From Astrocystis sublimbata (Eukaryota; Ascomycota; Sordariomycetes; Xylariales; Xylariaceae), in contig JAJNNY010000009.1 of assembly GCA_022453515.1 (NCBI GenBank), positions 913,735 through 977,734 of the forward strand: 64,000 bases of DNA. Reading direction: 5' to 3'. Within the stretch, counting starts at the first letter, position 1. Every line of letters starts with the position of its first letter. Positions 24,601 to 35,100 of the stretch are shown here, piece by piece. The notes under the pieces are model-generated. The model was not told the DNA's origin. It searched no databases and worked only from the letters and a program-made list of their open reading frames with translations. Position numbers and translations under genes: made by a program.

Positions 24601-25940
24601 CCCCCTGTCGAGGAGTTGGCCTCTGCTTATACTCTCTTAGCGAAAAGCAACGTATTCCCGCTTGGACGGATCGTATACTGCGCAAAGGCACCAATGTCAG
24701 GCAACTTTCGTACAACTGTGCACCTCTGCGGTTCTCCGATCACCGTCCTGTCTTTGCAACATTTCAATGCACCGTCAATATCGTGAATGAAGATCTCCGC
24801 CAGCATATAAGTCGCCAGTTATATGAACGTCGCAAAGCTGAAGTCGGACACACAGCTGCGACTCTAGACACCGAGGACTCGGAAGATGATGAGGATCTCA
24901 TCGGTTACGACCCCATTGAACCAGGACTGCCGCCCGCTAGCTCCGATCAACAAAGATGGTGGCTAGACAACGGCAAAATGGCCAGGTCCATTGTCGCACC
25001 ACCAAGTTCGACCAACGGTGGCAGCGAGTATTCGTCGGTGATTCTGAACCCTAACCGCCCATCAAACCCGTTTAATCTCACAGAGGAGCCCGATTGGGTT
25101 GCTGTACCTCGTGCCGCAAGCAATTCGAGGTTATCTTCATTCTCCTCCAGCATCTCCAGCTCTCCATATGAGCACATCAACCACTCTACGCTTCTGTCTA
25201 CTTCTGCTTCTAGCTCCGCACCTAGGAAGCTACCTCCGCCGTTTGACAACACAGCCTCATCCTCTAAGAATGGTAGAAATGGCACCAACGACGAGTCAGT
25301 CACTGGGATGGGCCAAAGGAACGATGCGCCACCCCCACCACCTCCCAGGAGACAGACCACTATATCTACAGCTCAACCGCCATCTGCTTCTTTGACTCCA
25401 ACTCCCCTTGCGACACCGCATGCATCAGGAACGGATCTGTCTTTGGCACATCCCAGAGCAGTATCGTCATCTTCGCAAACATCTATCAAATCCTCAAAGA
25501 CTCCACCGCCTGTTGCAAGAAAGCCCGCTCATCTGACATCGGCATCGCCTGTTAGCCCATCGGTGTCCGGGTTTGAAAATTTCGAGTCAATTGATGACCA
25601 AACGCCCAAACCGCAATTACCTCGTCGAAAGACAAACAACATTGGGGGAGCGGAGGGGTCTACTCAGCCCCTTTCGGTCCTGTCAGGCCCCAACAGAGTC
25701 TCTACTTATCCGACCCCCTCAGTTACTTCCAGCGGCGTGAGTTTGCCTGGTATGAAAGTGGAAGAGCGAAAACCAGCTCTTCCCGTGAGGCCATCCCAAC
25801 AGCAAATTCAGACACATCAAACATCGGTAGCACCAAGGAAGCCAGTTCCACCCGTGTCCAAGAAACCAGCTCTAGACCTCTTAAGTGCCGACACGGATAC
25901 TGGAAATATGCACGGTTGGGAGACCTTAAAGCCAAGCTAA
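21610..25940 (+). CDS. synaptojanin-like Sac1/inositol-polyphosphate 5-phosphatase
   Basis: This two-phosphatase protein of the yeast Inp51/52/53 type hydrolyses phosphoinositides, chiefly PI(4,5)P2, at the plasma membrane and on endocytic or Golgi-endosome carriers. The model is 21610-22298, 22381-23670, 23731-24266, 24318-24427, 24478-24587 and 24641-25940 (4035 nt, 1344 residues). The Sac domain fills the first 560 residues, with the CX5R motif at Cys519-Arg525 (CLDCLDRT). The 5-phosphatase domain follows (WVGTFNLNGR near 660), with GDFNYR (Asp846, Asn848), PAWTDR (about 918-923) and SDHRP (Asp945, His946). The C-terminal 370 residues are a Ser/Pro-rich tail with polyproline runs, which in this family bind SH3-type partners. 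The fourth exon is preceded by a 51-base intron without stops. A later Met (about residue 24) could also start the protein. Confidence 0.94.
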
Positions 25941-26975
25941 GCATACTTGGTACTTTGGGCCGATTGATAGACCCGGAATATTGGATACAGGAATACTTCG
26001 TAATGAAAAAATAAGCGTTACTTGGTATATAGAAACGGTAGAGCAGGTTTCTTCCTTGTCGTGAGCAGTTATATTAGCGCGGAAAAGGTATAGATAGCGT
26101 TTGAAAATTAGCATAAAGTGGCCTCTGGATTCTGAAGGCTGCGAAGTGCTCTTTTGGAGTCATTCCGTAGTCATTCCGTAGAAGCGTTAACAACGTGATA
26201 TATTCCAGCCCACTCGGAGAATTCTTCTTGGACTTACTGCCCACCTCCTAATGGCTGAACACCGCTGCGTGTAATTAGGTGTGCGCTTTAGCGCCCATAG
26301 CTGCCAATGTTCAATCATAACACTACTCATATAGCCTACCATGGATGGTGCAAAATTGGATAGATTGATAGGCTACTTGCAAACTATCAATTCTATGATA
26401 CTAGCACCCGCTGTTTGTATTCCTCACAATCTGCATACTAGGTAGTGGGCAGTGGGTGAGAGTTCGCAAGCCCCTTTATTTGTGATTGTTGCAACTTGTT
26501 CACCTGACGTCACCCAATTAGAGTTGAGCAGGCCCGGTTTCGCTTACCCGGCATTGAAATTGCAAACCTCAAATTGCAACTGTCTGGGCTGGTCATGCGG
26601 GTCCACGAAAGCAGTACGAGTACTCCTAACAATTTTGGAATGGCTGAGATGTTTTGATTCTCAGATTTTCTAGGTCCTTTGTTTACTTTTGCATGACTCG
26701 TTATCTGTCTCGCTCGGCTTACCCTAACGTCCAGTGGTTTCCATCACTGGAGTAGACACACGTCAGCCCCTACACCACCGAACGAGGATATCCGAATCGA
26801 GTACAAGCTCATACACATGCGTATGGAAAGCACGCACGTATTCACGGCGGAGGACAACATCGGCTTTCGGAAAGGTGATCGCCGGATCAGCATTTGGGGC
26901 CCTGCGGACGAACGAGCTATCCCAGCTACTTGAGAGCAAGCACTGCCGCCAATCAACAACCCACGAGGACGGAAA
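25941..26975. other. intergenic, possibly with the 5' exon of the next gene
   Basis: No family is recognised. Between about 26780 and 26880 one plus frame reads as acidic/basic protein-like sequence (ATGs near 26818 and 26824) and is open into a possible GTGATC donor at about 26875. An acceptor near 26932 would join it in frame to the open frame that begins at 26976. This is a guess from phase alone. Confidence 0.3.
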
Positions 26976-27680
26976 ATGGTAGAAGCTCTGGACTCTCAGG
27001 ACAACGACAGTTTCAGACACATCGGAATATGGCGAAGTGAGGTCAACATATCTTGCATCTCCTGCGCGTGCTCGGCGCAGAGCACGCGCCCGACGAGCTC
27101 GGGCCTCCGCAAGAGCTTCTCAGCCACGCTCACAACCCGCGCGGGTAGCCTCTTTAAGGGCGTGGACGGCCGTCTCAATAGACAAAGCCTCTACACCACG
27201 TGCTCCGCGTGCGGGCTCCCCACGGATGGCGTCGCATATAAGCGGATCAGTGGCGACGAGTTCGGCCTCGTCAGAGTAAGGGGCATTTCGCCGCCGGATG
27301 CGAACCCCAAGATCAGGTCTGTGGAGGAAGGCAGAGACAACAACCACAACAACAACAATGCGTTCTTCAAGAAACTCTCGCAGGCGTTTCGGCGCGCCAA
27401 GATGCACGATGCTCGGACCTCCAGTAAGACGGCCGGTTGCCCCGACGACGCGGCGCAGGACGCACAAAAGACAAGATCGCGGAGAGCAGGTCCTGGGAAC
27501 AAATTCTGTACTGAGATGTACCGCGGCCTCGAATGTGGCGGGGCATCCGACGGCGAGGACGACGTTGGTGGCAAGGTTCCTGTGATCAGCGATGACAGTC
27601 GCAAGAAGCCGAAGGTCGGCATCGAGGAGTCGGTTGCGCGACTAGGCAGAGCGCGGAAACTGCTTCATAAAAACGCGTAG
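26976..27680 (+). CDS. hypothetical protein, weak gene call
   Basis: This is an open frame of 234 codons that I do not recognise. It is Ser-, Arg-, Lys- and Asp-rich, has a CxxCAC stretch near residue 29, another CSACG near 75, a poly-Asn run (about residue 122) and a basic Lys/Arg-rich end (KKPKVG...ARKLLHKNA) that could serve as nuclear localisation. No signal peptide or membrane segment is present. A 5' exon at about 26818-26874 may belong to it, which would make 26976 an internal Met. The antisense frame at 27191-27622 is less protein-like. It could be a lineage-specific gene or a chance frame in GC-rich sequence. Confidence 0.35.
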   Translation: MVEALDSQDNDSFRHIGIWRSEVNISCISCACSAQSTRPTSSGLRKSFSATLTTRAGSLFKGVDGRLNRQSLYTTCSACGLPTDGVAYKRISGDEFGLVRVRGISPPDANPKIRSVEEGRDNNHNNNNAFFKKLSQAFRRAKMHDARTSSKTAGCPDDAAQDAQKTRSRRAGPGNKFCTEMYRGLECGGASDGEDDVGGKVPVISDDSRKKPKVGIEESVARLGRARKLLHKNA

Positions 27681-29596
27681 TGAACGCGGCCGATGGGAAA
27701 CATCGGAATGAACTACAGCGCTGTCATCCTGTCCCTTCCGTCTCTAGCTTGCTCCCGTCTCTTTGCTCTCGAGTTGGCCGCATCTGGAAGACGATAGAGC
27801 CATTACTTGAGCGCTGGAAGACAGCTTGAGGTACCACACAGGACGCACGAACCGAGTCATTCTTACGCAAACTCATAAAGACAATAAATAATCGGCCTTC
27901 ATGGAACGACTACACGATACACACGATAGTGATTTTCTACACAGGATACCAAAGACGCATCGATACCCCCAACCGTTTGTGGGGTTCTTAAACGATCCAA
28001 CGTACATATGCCGTTGGAACTGGAGTTTGGTTTAGCATAGGGATGGCGTTCCTTTTTCCGACGGCTGGGTCGTGCTGCCACATAGTAACTATAGTAATCG
28101 TAATGTAATATGGAAATGCATAAATTGTAATATGTCACAATCAAAACGTGCGGAGTCGTGTTCAAGTACCGCCTCGAGTGCTAGGTACTGCATGCCAGCG
28201 TGGAACCCACAATGAAGCAAAATGTGCCCAACAAGCAGGAGGTGAGAGGTGAGAGGTTTAGTATAGGATGCGATGAAATGGGATGGGGTTATAAAAATGC
28301 AAGAGTTAGTAAGGCCTCAGATTGGATAATTGAGATCATTTCCAAAATATTTGGATATCCCTCTTCCTATCATAGAATTTATTGGAGTATCATCACCGGC
28401 CTGGTTTCTGTGTCTTTCTGCGCTTTGAGGTCTGAATAGTGCCTCTGCGTGTCACTTTGCAGCAAGGGGTGGGAAGGATCCTCCAGTACCAAACGCGAAT
28501 GGCGGTTGTAGCCCTTACAAACCATGAGAGGATACAATGATATCTGAGCGTCTGCACTTGCAAGCTGATCAAAATGTTCCTTGCCTGCTGACAATGCCAT
28601 ATGATAATAGGCAAGATTGATGGCAAGCTGCCAGAAAGCGTCCCAACTAAATGTCAGCACTGACAATCTGGTGAAGCGCAGGATGCTGACAAAAACGTGT
28701 GCTAGCCGCGGACAAAACCCGAAGTTGTAACAAAGGTATCAAACTGCACAGAACCAGAAGAGAGAGAAAAAAAGGATTGATGTGATTGATCCCGTGAAAA
28801 AAAAAACATAAGACATCCCCACTGAGAGAAGTGGGATGAGGGAACAACAACGTCAATTGATTGGCCCATTTGTACCTACAGCTAGGTAGGCCGCCTAGCC
28901 GTACGTAGCACAGGCCACATGTTCAGCATGTTGCTCCAGAGCTGCCCAGTTTCTCGGGGCTATCTGCTAGCGCTAAAAGCTTCTACCCAGGCGCTAACTA
29001 CAACCACAACCGCGACGTAGTGAACCAGCCCTACCGCAACTTTTCCCTTGCAGCTTCAGCCCGCGCGTCACAACTACTCCAGCCTTTTTGCTCTGCTCCA
29101 TCACCTCTGCCTGCGCTTGCGCCTTCACTTTCATCTTCACCTTCCACCACACAAGCGCTGCAGCTCATCTCAGCCCACAATCCACAGCCCACAGCCCGAG
29201 ATAACCCCCACCCTGTACATCTTGGCATTTTAATATTACATCGCGTCGTAACGTTGGTTGATTGATCGAAGTGGCGATCGCCTACCTAAGGCTAGCTACA
29301 TATTTTACCCACGTACCTGGCGGCCGTCCCATCTTCTTCGTCTAGCGCGCGTTCCTCTCTCCTCCAAGACAACCTTGCCCATCTCAAGGTTGTATACGAC
29401 TCAGCACTTCAATTCCAGGCCCTATCGCAGATTCCATACTGGCCTGTCATAATAACATTGTCATATTGCTCGTCGTTGCCCGATCGGCTTCATACGCCAG
29501 CAACAGAACGCCAACTTCATCCACGTAGACGCTAGAAATCTCGACTGCGTCCATCTAGCCTTGTCTACACCGGGCGTCCTTCTCGACAACTCAACC
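27681..29596. other. intergenic; leader of the Prp39 gene
   Basis: About 1.9 kb without a recognised gene. Short frames at 28200-28439 and 28379-28856 have no family character. From about 29000 the sequence becomes C/T-rich, typical of a fungal promoter and leader, and carries TAGGTAGG near 28881. Confidence 0.5.
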
Positions 29597-31924
29597 ATGG
29601 CAGACTTCAATCAGTTTGGCGCTCCCGACGAGGAGAATGGAGAGATCAAGAAGCTGAACCAAGAAGTTGTAAGACACTGTACCTTCTTCTGTCCCCTGTC
29701 CTCTGTCATCCGTGTACGCACCTGCCGTACCTTGACCCCGAGCTAACCATGCACACAGGAAGCGGACACAGATAGCTTCGAGGCTTGGGAGAAGCTGATC
29801 CGTGCCTGCGAGGCCCAAGAGGGGGGCTTGAACCGCAACTCGAGTCCTCAAGCCCTTGCTACACTCCGCGATGCCTACGATCGGTTCCTCTTGAAGTTCC
29901 CGCTACTATTCGGGTACTGGAAGAAGTATGCTGATCTCGAATTTAATATATCCGGTCCCGAATCGGCAGAAATGGTGAGGCACCTTCGTCTTCGTCGCGC
30001 ATTCGCAGGACTGACATGGTCTAGATCTACGAACGTGGCTGCGCCAGCATCAAGAACTGCGTTGACCTTTGGGCCTCGTACTGTTCGTTCAAGATGGAGA
30101 CGACACACGACCCCTATCTTGTCAGGAAGTAAGTACAACAGGAAGTTTTCCTTCCCCTTAACGTACCATCAACAGAGCAAAGAATCCATGCCGGGCCCCC
30201 TAGCACTCAAGCAGGGTCGCCCAACATTGCTATTCGGTTCTCGACGGTGAGAGATGCCAACAACATCCTTGTTATGTTGGACAGTTTCTCACAGAATATT
30301 ACCAGACCATGGTGTCAAATATCGGGACGGTTTTCGTTCCCGCCTGCCCGTCGCCCATCTAATCACGCCCGATTCGGATTGATTTGGATTTGGAATGCCG
30401 CATCACAAGTTCCCCTTTGCCTGCCTGTATTTACGCTCCTGCCCACCCCTCGCCCCTCCCTCCCTCCTGGAATGGCACATACTGACTACCTGCGCTAGGC
30501 TCTTCGAGCGAGCTGCCACCTCCGTAGGGCTCGACTTCCTTGCCCACCCCTTTTGGGATAAGTACATCGAATACGAGGAGCGCCAGGAAGCCCAGGACAA
30601 GATCTTCGCCATCCTGCAACGCGTGATTCATATCCCAATGCATCAATATGCGCGTTACTTCGAGAGATTCCGCCAAATGGCGCATACACGTCCCATCGAG
30701 GAGTTGGTACCCGCTGAAACGCTTGCACGCTATCGATCCGAGGTTGACGCTGAGTCTGCCGCCTACGGTGGACTTGAGCGGCAAGAGCTTGAAATAGAAC
30801 GTGATATAAGAGCAAAGATTGATGCCATGTATTACGAGATGTTCCAGCGGACTCAAGATGAGACAACGAAGCGATGGACCTACGAGTCGGAGGTCAAGAG
30901 ACCCTACTTCCATGTCACGGAACTGGAGAACACCCAGATTGGTAACTGGCGAAAGTATCTCGACTTTGAGGAAGCGCAAGGCGATTTTGACAGAATCGTG
31001 TTTCTTTATGATCGCTGCCTCGTCACTTGCGCTCTCTATGACGAGTTCTGGATCCGATATGCCAGATGGATGTCGGCACAGCCTAGCAAAGATGAAGAGG
31101 TACGGCACATCTATATGCGAGCGGCCACTCTGTTCGTGCCTGTCAGCAGACCTGGCATAAGACTGCAGTGGGCCTACTTCGAGGAATCTGCGGGTCGCAT
31201 CGGGGTCGCCCGCGATATTCACGAAGCGATTCTTTTCCAGTTGCCTGATTGTGTCGAAGCGATAGTGTCCTGCGCCAATCTTGAACGACGGCAGAATGGC
31301 CTCGATGCTGCCATTGAGGTCTACAAGGCCAAGATCGACGATCAGCATGTCGACATCTTCACGAAAGCTGTCCTCGTCACGGAATGGGCTTTCCTGCTGT
31401 GGAAGGTCAAGGGCTCTATAGCAGAAGCACGGGCCGTGTTTACCAAGAACGTGCAGTGGTACAGTGACAGCCGTCATTTCTGGGAGAAATGGATTGAATT
31501 TGAGCTGCAACAGGCTACTAGCCTAGAGCTTGAGGATCAACACGCAGAGCGCCTTCAACACATATTCAAAGAGCTGCTCGCGAAGAGCCGCATCTCTGCT
31601 GCCGCAAAGAAGGAGCTATGCATGGCGTACGGCAATTATCTGCACAAGAGAGGTGGTAAGGATGCGATGAAAACCTTCCTCAGGTTTGATCGTGAGGTAT
31701 ATGGGTATGTACGCTCTCTCCGTAATCCGCACGAATAAACTAACCGCCTCCTTAGCCCTGCCTCACTGTCGGTCCTAGACAAGTCGATGTCGACGGAGAA
31801 TGGGGCGACCAGACCCATCCTAGATGAGGCCACGCGGGCCCAGGCCGAGGGGAGATATCCTGCCTACTACGAGTACTACGTTGAACACGATGCAAGCGCC
31901 CAGGGCAATGCACCTTTTCAATAG
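29597..31924 (+). CDS. PRP39: pre-mRNA-processing factor 39 (U1 snRNP component)
   Basis: Prp39 is a HAT-repeat protein of the U1 snRNP needed for recognition of 5' splice sites in the nucleus. The model is 29597-29668, 29759-29974, 30025-30128, 30499-31704 and 31756-31924 (1767 nt, 588 residues). HAT half-repeats with the usual aromatic pattern are seen throughout: WEKLIRACE, FGYWKKYADLE, VDLWASYCSF, HPFWDKYIEYEER, NWRKYLDFEEAQG, DEFWIRYARWM, FWEKWIEFE. The block LFERAATSVGLDFLAHPFW is distinctive for Prp39. The intron at 30129-30498 is 370 bases, much longer than its neighbours, but its removal joins the conserved VRK/LFERA segment in frame. The long antisense frame across 30431-31510 is a shadow. 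No other family fits. Confidence 0.92.
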
Positions 31925-33472
31925 AATCAAAATCAAACCCACATGGTCGGTGCGGAAATGGCAATAGTTTGGCATACAAAGTAGCAGTTGATGTCAACAT
32001 AGCAGTTTCCAGCCCTTGAGGCTCCCAATCGAGCCAGGAAGGCGATGTATAGTCGGGGGGTAATGCTCAGACTGGACTGGGCGTGTTGTACTACTGGATC
32101 AGGATTTCCATGTTGTTGTCAACTCATTGCGGCAGTTTGTCAAAATAGCAACATCACATAATACAACGTATGCGGCGCGACCTGACACGCTGGGACCGCG
32201 AGAATAGAATAGCGTATATTTTAAGCCTTAACAAGGAATGTGCTTTGGTGTTATGTTTGAGTCATGATACCTGAGTCGGTGCGAAGAGCGCCTTTTATCG
32301 ATGGGTACTGAGATAGCTGTAGGTATATTCTCAGAGATGCTCCACTAAAGTGATCAACATCGGAGTCGTGATGCAGGAGTTCTCCCATCCCACGTGGGAG
32401 GGAATGCATATAATTCGCAACCAGCCAGTACAACTTAGGATACATACATGTGTGGGCTGCTCGGCTGGGCAATCCGATTTCTGATGCGATCACGTAAGAT
32501 GGGCAGTTGATATCTGACGAGTGAAACTAATACTTCCGGTACTACCTGCAAGTACGGTAATTCGGTTCTTAGCTACCGTGGCTTAGGGACACCGCCAGTC
32601 AAGCCAGTGCCTGAGTGCATCGCGTCAAGTCTGCACATGCGGACGTGGTGCCGCAGGCTAAGCACCACTAAATGCTCGTGGCGAGACCCGAAGACGCCAG
32701 AAAGCGGCGATAGTGGATCTGCAGACCCCTGGCGCTGGCCTGGTTCCCCTGGTCTATCTCGGTGTATCTTGAGCCTCTGCCTCCGCCCAACCCATCTTTG
32801 GTCTGATGTCGGAGCAGGGTCGGTCTATCTTCTCGCTTGTCTGACTGACAGCGCTTGGCCCTCCACGCTTCGTTGCCTCGTCCCAGAACCTCGTGCTCCG
32901 GGAGCCGGGCGCCAGTCCAACCCCCAATGCGCCCGCCCTATGACAAGTCGGCAACTGACGTGATCTTTCTTTTTTCCGCACTTGGCCAAAGTGCTAATGG
33001 TGGACGTGCGGAGCGGTGCGGAGCAGTGCGGATGACACAAGAAAAATAGATAATCATCGCATCGCACTACCTGCTTCCTGGTCGTACCATGTTTAATCTC
33101 CCAATACACAGATTCGATCCGGGCGAGCCAGGCATCCAGGGATACCGATGGGCAGAGAATTCGTATGCGCATCATTTGAGTTGGGAGATGCATGTGAGAC
33201 TCTGCGTACGACGGTGTCAATGTCCGTGGACATTATGCGTATATGGTGCTGGAAATAAAAAGTAGGAAAAACGCCCCCCCGTGCCCCGCTGGCGCCCGCT
33301 GGCGTGCTGCGGTGCTAGTGAGATTTTGGACGGCTATCGGTTCCTATCTTGCGTCAGCACATGCTGGATCCCGAGTGGAAGGCGAAGGCGTCCGGCAGAG
33401 GGCGTCAACTACCTAAGGAGGTACCTACTAGGAGTAGTATAGTAGGTAGGTGCGGCCGGTGGGATCTTCAGG

Positions 33473-33498
33473 GTCCACAGCGTCCACAGCGTCCACAT
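33473..33498. repeat. three tandem 9-bp units
   Basis: The nonamer GTCCACAGC occurs three times in a row, the last copy with one change. Confidence 0.75.
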
Positions 33499-33755
33499 CG
33501 AATCTCAGCGAAAGAGCGCGCGGCGTGCCGACGGAAGGCGCCAGTGAGCCAATCAGCACCGCGGCATTGATAAAGCTCCCGTTCGTCCTCCGTCGGAGGT
33601 ACTTCGAGGCAGGTCAAGCGAGGTGTCGCCATCATAACTGTGTCCTCCTCCCGCTTTCCTTTCGTCTGCTTCATTCTTCCTCTTCCTTCGTGTAGATTGT
33701 TTGTTGTTTGTTTGCCAACCATAGAACTGCCGTCTCAATTCTCTAGGTCAGCAAT

Positions 33756-33967
33756 GTAAGTTGGAAACCGTTCTCCCCTCATAGTCCACACTCCCACACC
33801 ACACCACACAACACCACACCAAACCAAACCATCATCCCCCCATCGTCGACTTCCTTACTGCACTCTTGCGCCTGCTTGGAGCGCTCTCCCAAAGTCCAGT
33901 CCAGCCCAGTCCAGTCAGGCCAAGTCGATCCAAGTCAAGACAAGCACAGCTGACACCTACCACGCAG
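33756..33967 (+). other. probable 5'-UTR intron of the peroxidase gene
   Basis: A consensus donor GTAAGT begins at 33756 and a CACGCAG acceptor ends at 33967, immediately before the start codon. Between them lie repetitive CA- and CCAGT-rich bases unlike a normal leader. Before the donor the sequence reads AATG, so if the intron is kept the transcript carries an ATG directly followed by TAA. This is inferred from splice consensus only. Confidence 0.5.
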
Positions 33968-35100
33968 ATGTCCGCTGCTACTGCTTCCCGCCAGTTCGCC
34001 CGCGCGGCTCTGCGATCGTCTGCTCGCCAGACCTTTGCCACATCATCCCGCCAGGCATTCCGCCAGGGCGGTCGCCGCTTCTACTCATCCGAGTCACCCA
34101 AGAGCTCCAGCACCTCCCCTCTGGTCTACATCGCCGCTGCCGCAGTTGCTGGTGGTGCCGGCTTCTACCTGATCAACCAGAGTTCAGGATCTTCCACCAA
34201 GGTCTTCAAGCCCTCCCAGGCCGACTACCAGAAGGTCTACAACGAGATCGCCTCCCGTCTCGAGGAGAAGGACGACTATGACGACGGCAGCTACGGCCCC
34301 GTTCTCGTCCGTCTTGCGTGGCACTGCAGCGGCACCTTCGACAAGGAGACGGGCACCGGTGGTAGCAACGGTGCCACTATGCGATTCGCTCCCGAGGGTG
34401 ACCACGGTGCCAACGCTGGTCTCAAGGCCGCTCGCGATTTCCTCGAGCCTGTGAAGGGTAAGCTCCCGACCAAAGCCGCTGATCCTCTGCGCGCCAGTAC
34501 TGATCCTGTTGTCGTGCAGCCAAGTTCCCTTGGATCACATACTCCGACCTGTGGATTCTAGCCGGTGTCTGTGCCGTTCAGGAAATGCAGGGACCTTCCA
34601 TCCCTTACAGACCTGGCCGTACCGACAAGGAAGCCGCCGCCTGCACTCCCGATGGACGTCTCCCTGACGCCGCCCAGGGCACCAAGCATCTGCGAGACAT
34701 CTTCTACCGCATGGGATTCAACGACCAGGAGATTGTTGCTCTTGCTGGTGCCCACGCCCTCGGTCGCTGCCACACCGACCGCAGTGGTTTCGACGGCCCC
34801 TGGACCTTCTCCCCTACGGTCCTGACCAACGACTACTACACCCTACTCTTGAATGAGAAGTGGCACATCAGGAAGTGGGACGGTCCCCAGCAGTACCAGG
34901 ACAAGACCAAGGGTCTTATGATGCTGCCTGCCGACTATGCCCTCATCCAGGACAAGGCCATGAAGCCTTGGGTCGAGAAGTACGCAAAGGACAACGACCT
35001 GTTCTTTAAGGACTTCGCTGCCGTCGTCACCAAGCTGTTCGAGCTCGGTGTGCCTTTCAAGCCCGACACCCAAACCTACACCCTTCAGCGTACCGCTTAG
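33968..35100 (+). CDS. CCP1: cytochrome c peroxidase, mitochondrial
   Basis: This class I haem peroxidase reduces hydrogen peroxide with electrons from cytochrome c in the mitochondrial intermembrane space. Two exons, 33968-34457 and 34520-35100, give 1071 nt and 356 residues. The N terminus is Arg/Ser/Ala-rich like a matrix-type presequence, and a hydrophobic segment (about residues 48-64, [17 protein letters not shown]) follows. This bipartite layout is known for yeast Ccp1. Distal residues are Arg115, Trp118 and His119 (VRLAWHCSG). The proximal haem ligand is His242 ([10 protein letters not shown]). The Trp near the haem that distinguishes CCPs is Trp258 in FDGPWTF. Splicing gives EPVKAKFPW, as expected. 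The ATG lies directly after a probable leader intron. Confidence 0.96.

Larger units (their letters stand above)
31925..33967. other. intergenic; promoter and leader of cytochrome c peroxidase
   Basis: No gene is recognised over about 2 kb. It contains a GTCCACAGC triplication, a GGTACCTACTAGG motif near 33420, a CA-rich tract (33790-33830) and a probable leader intron directly before the peroxidase ATG. Confidence 0.5.

Noticed and set aside
30431..31510. 359-codon minus-strand open frame
   Set aside because: It lies wholly antisense to the HAT-repeat exon of PRP39 and has no family character of its own; it is a codon-usage shadow.
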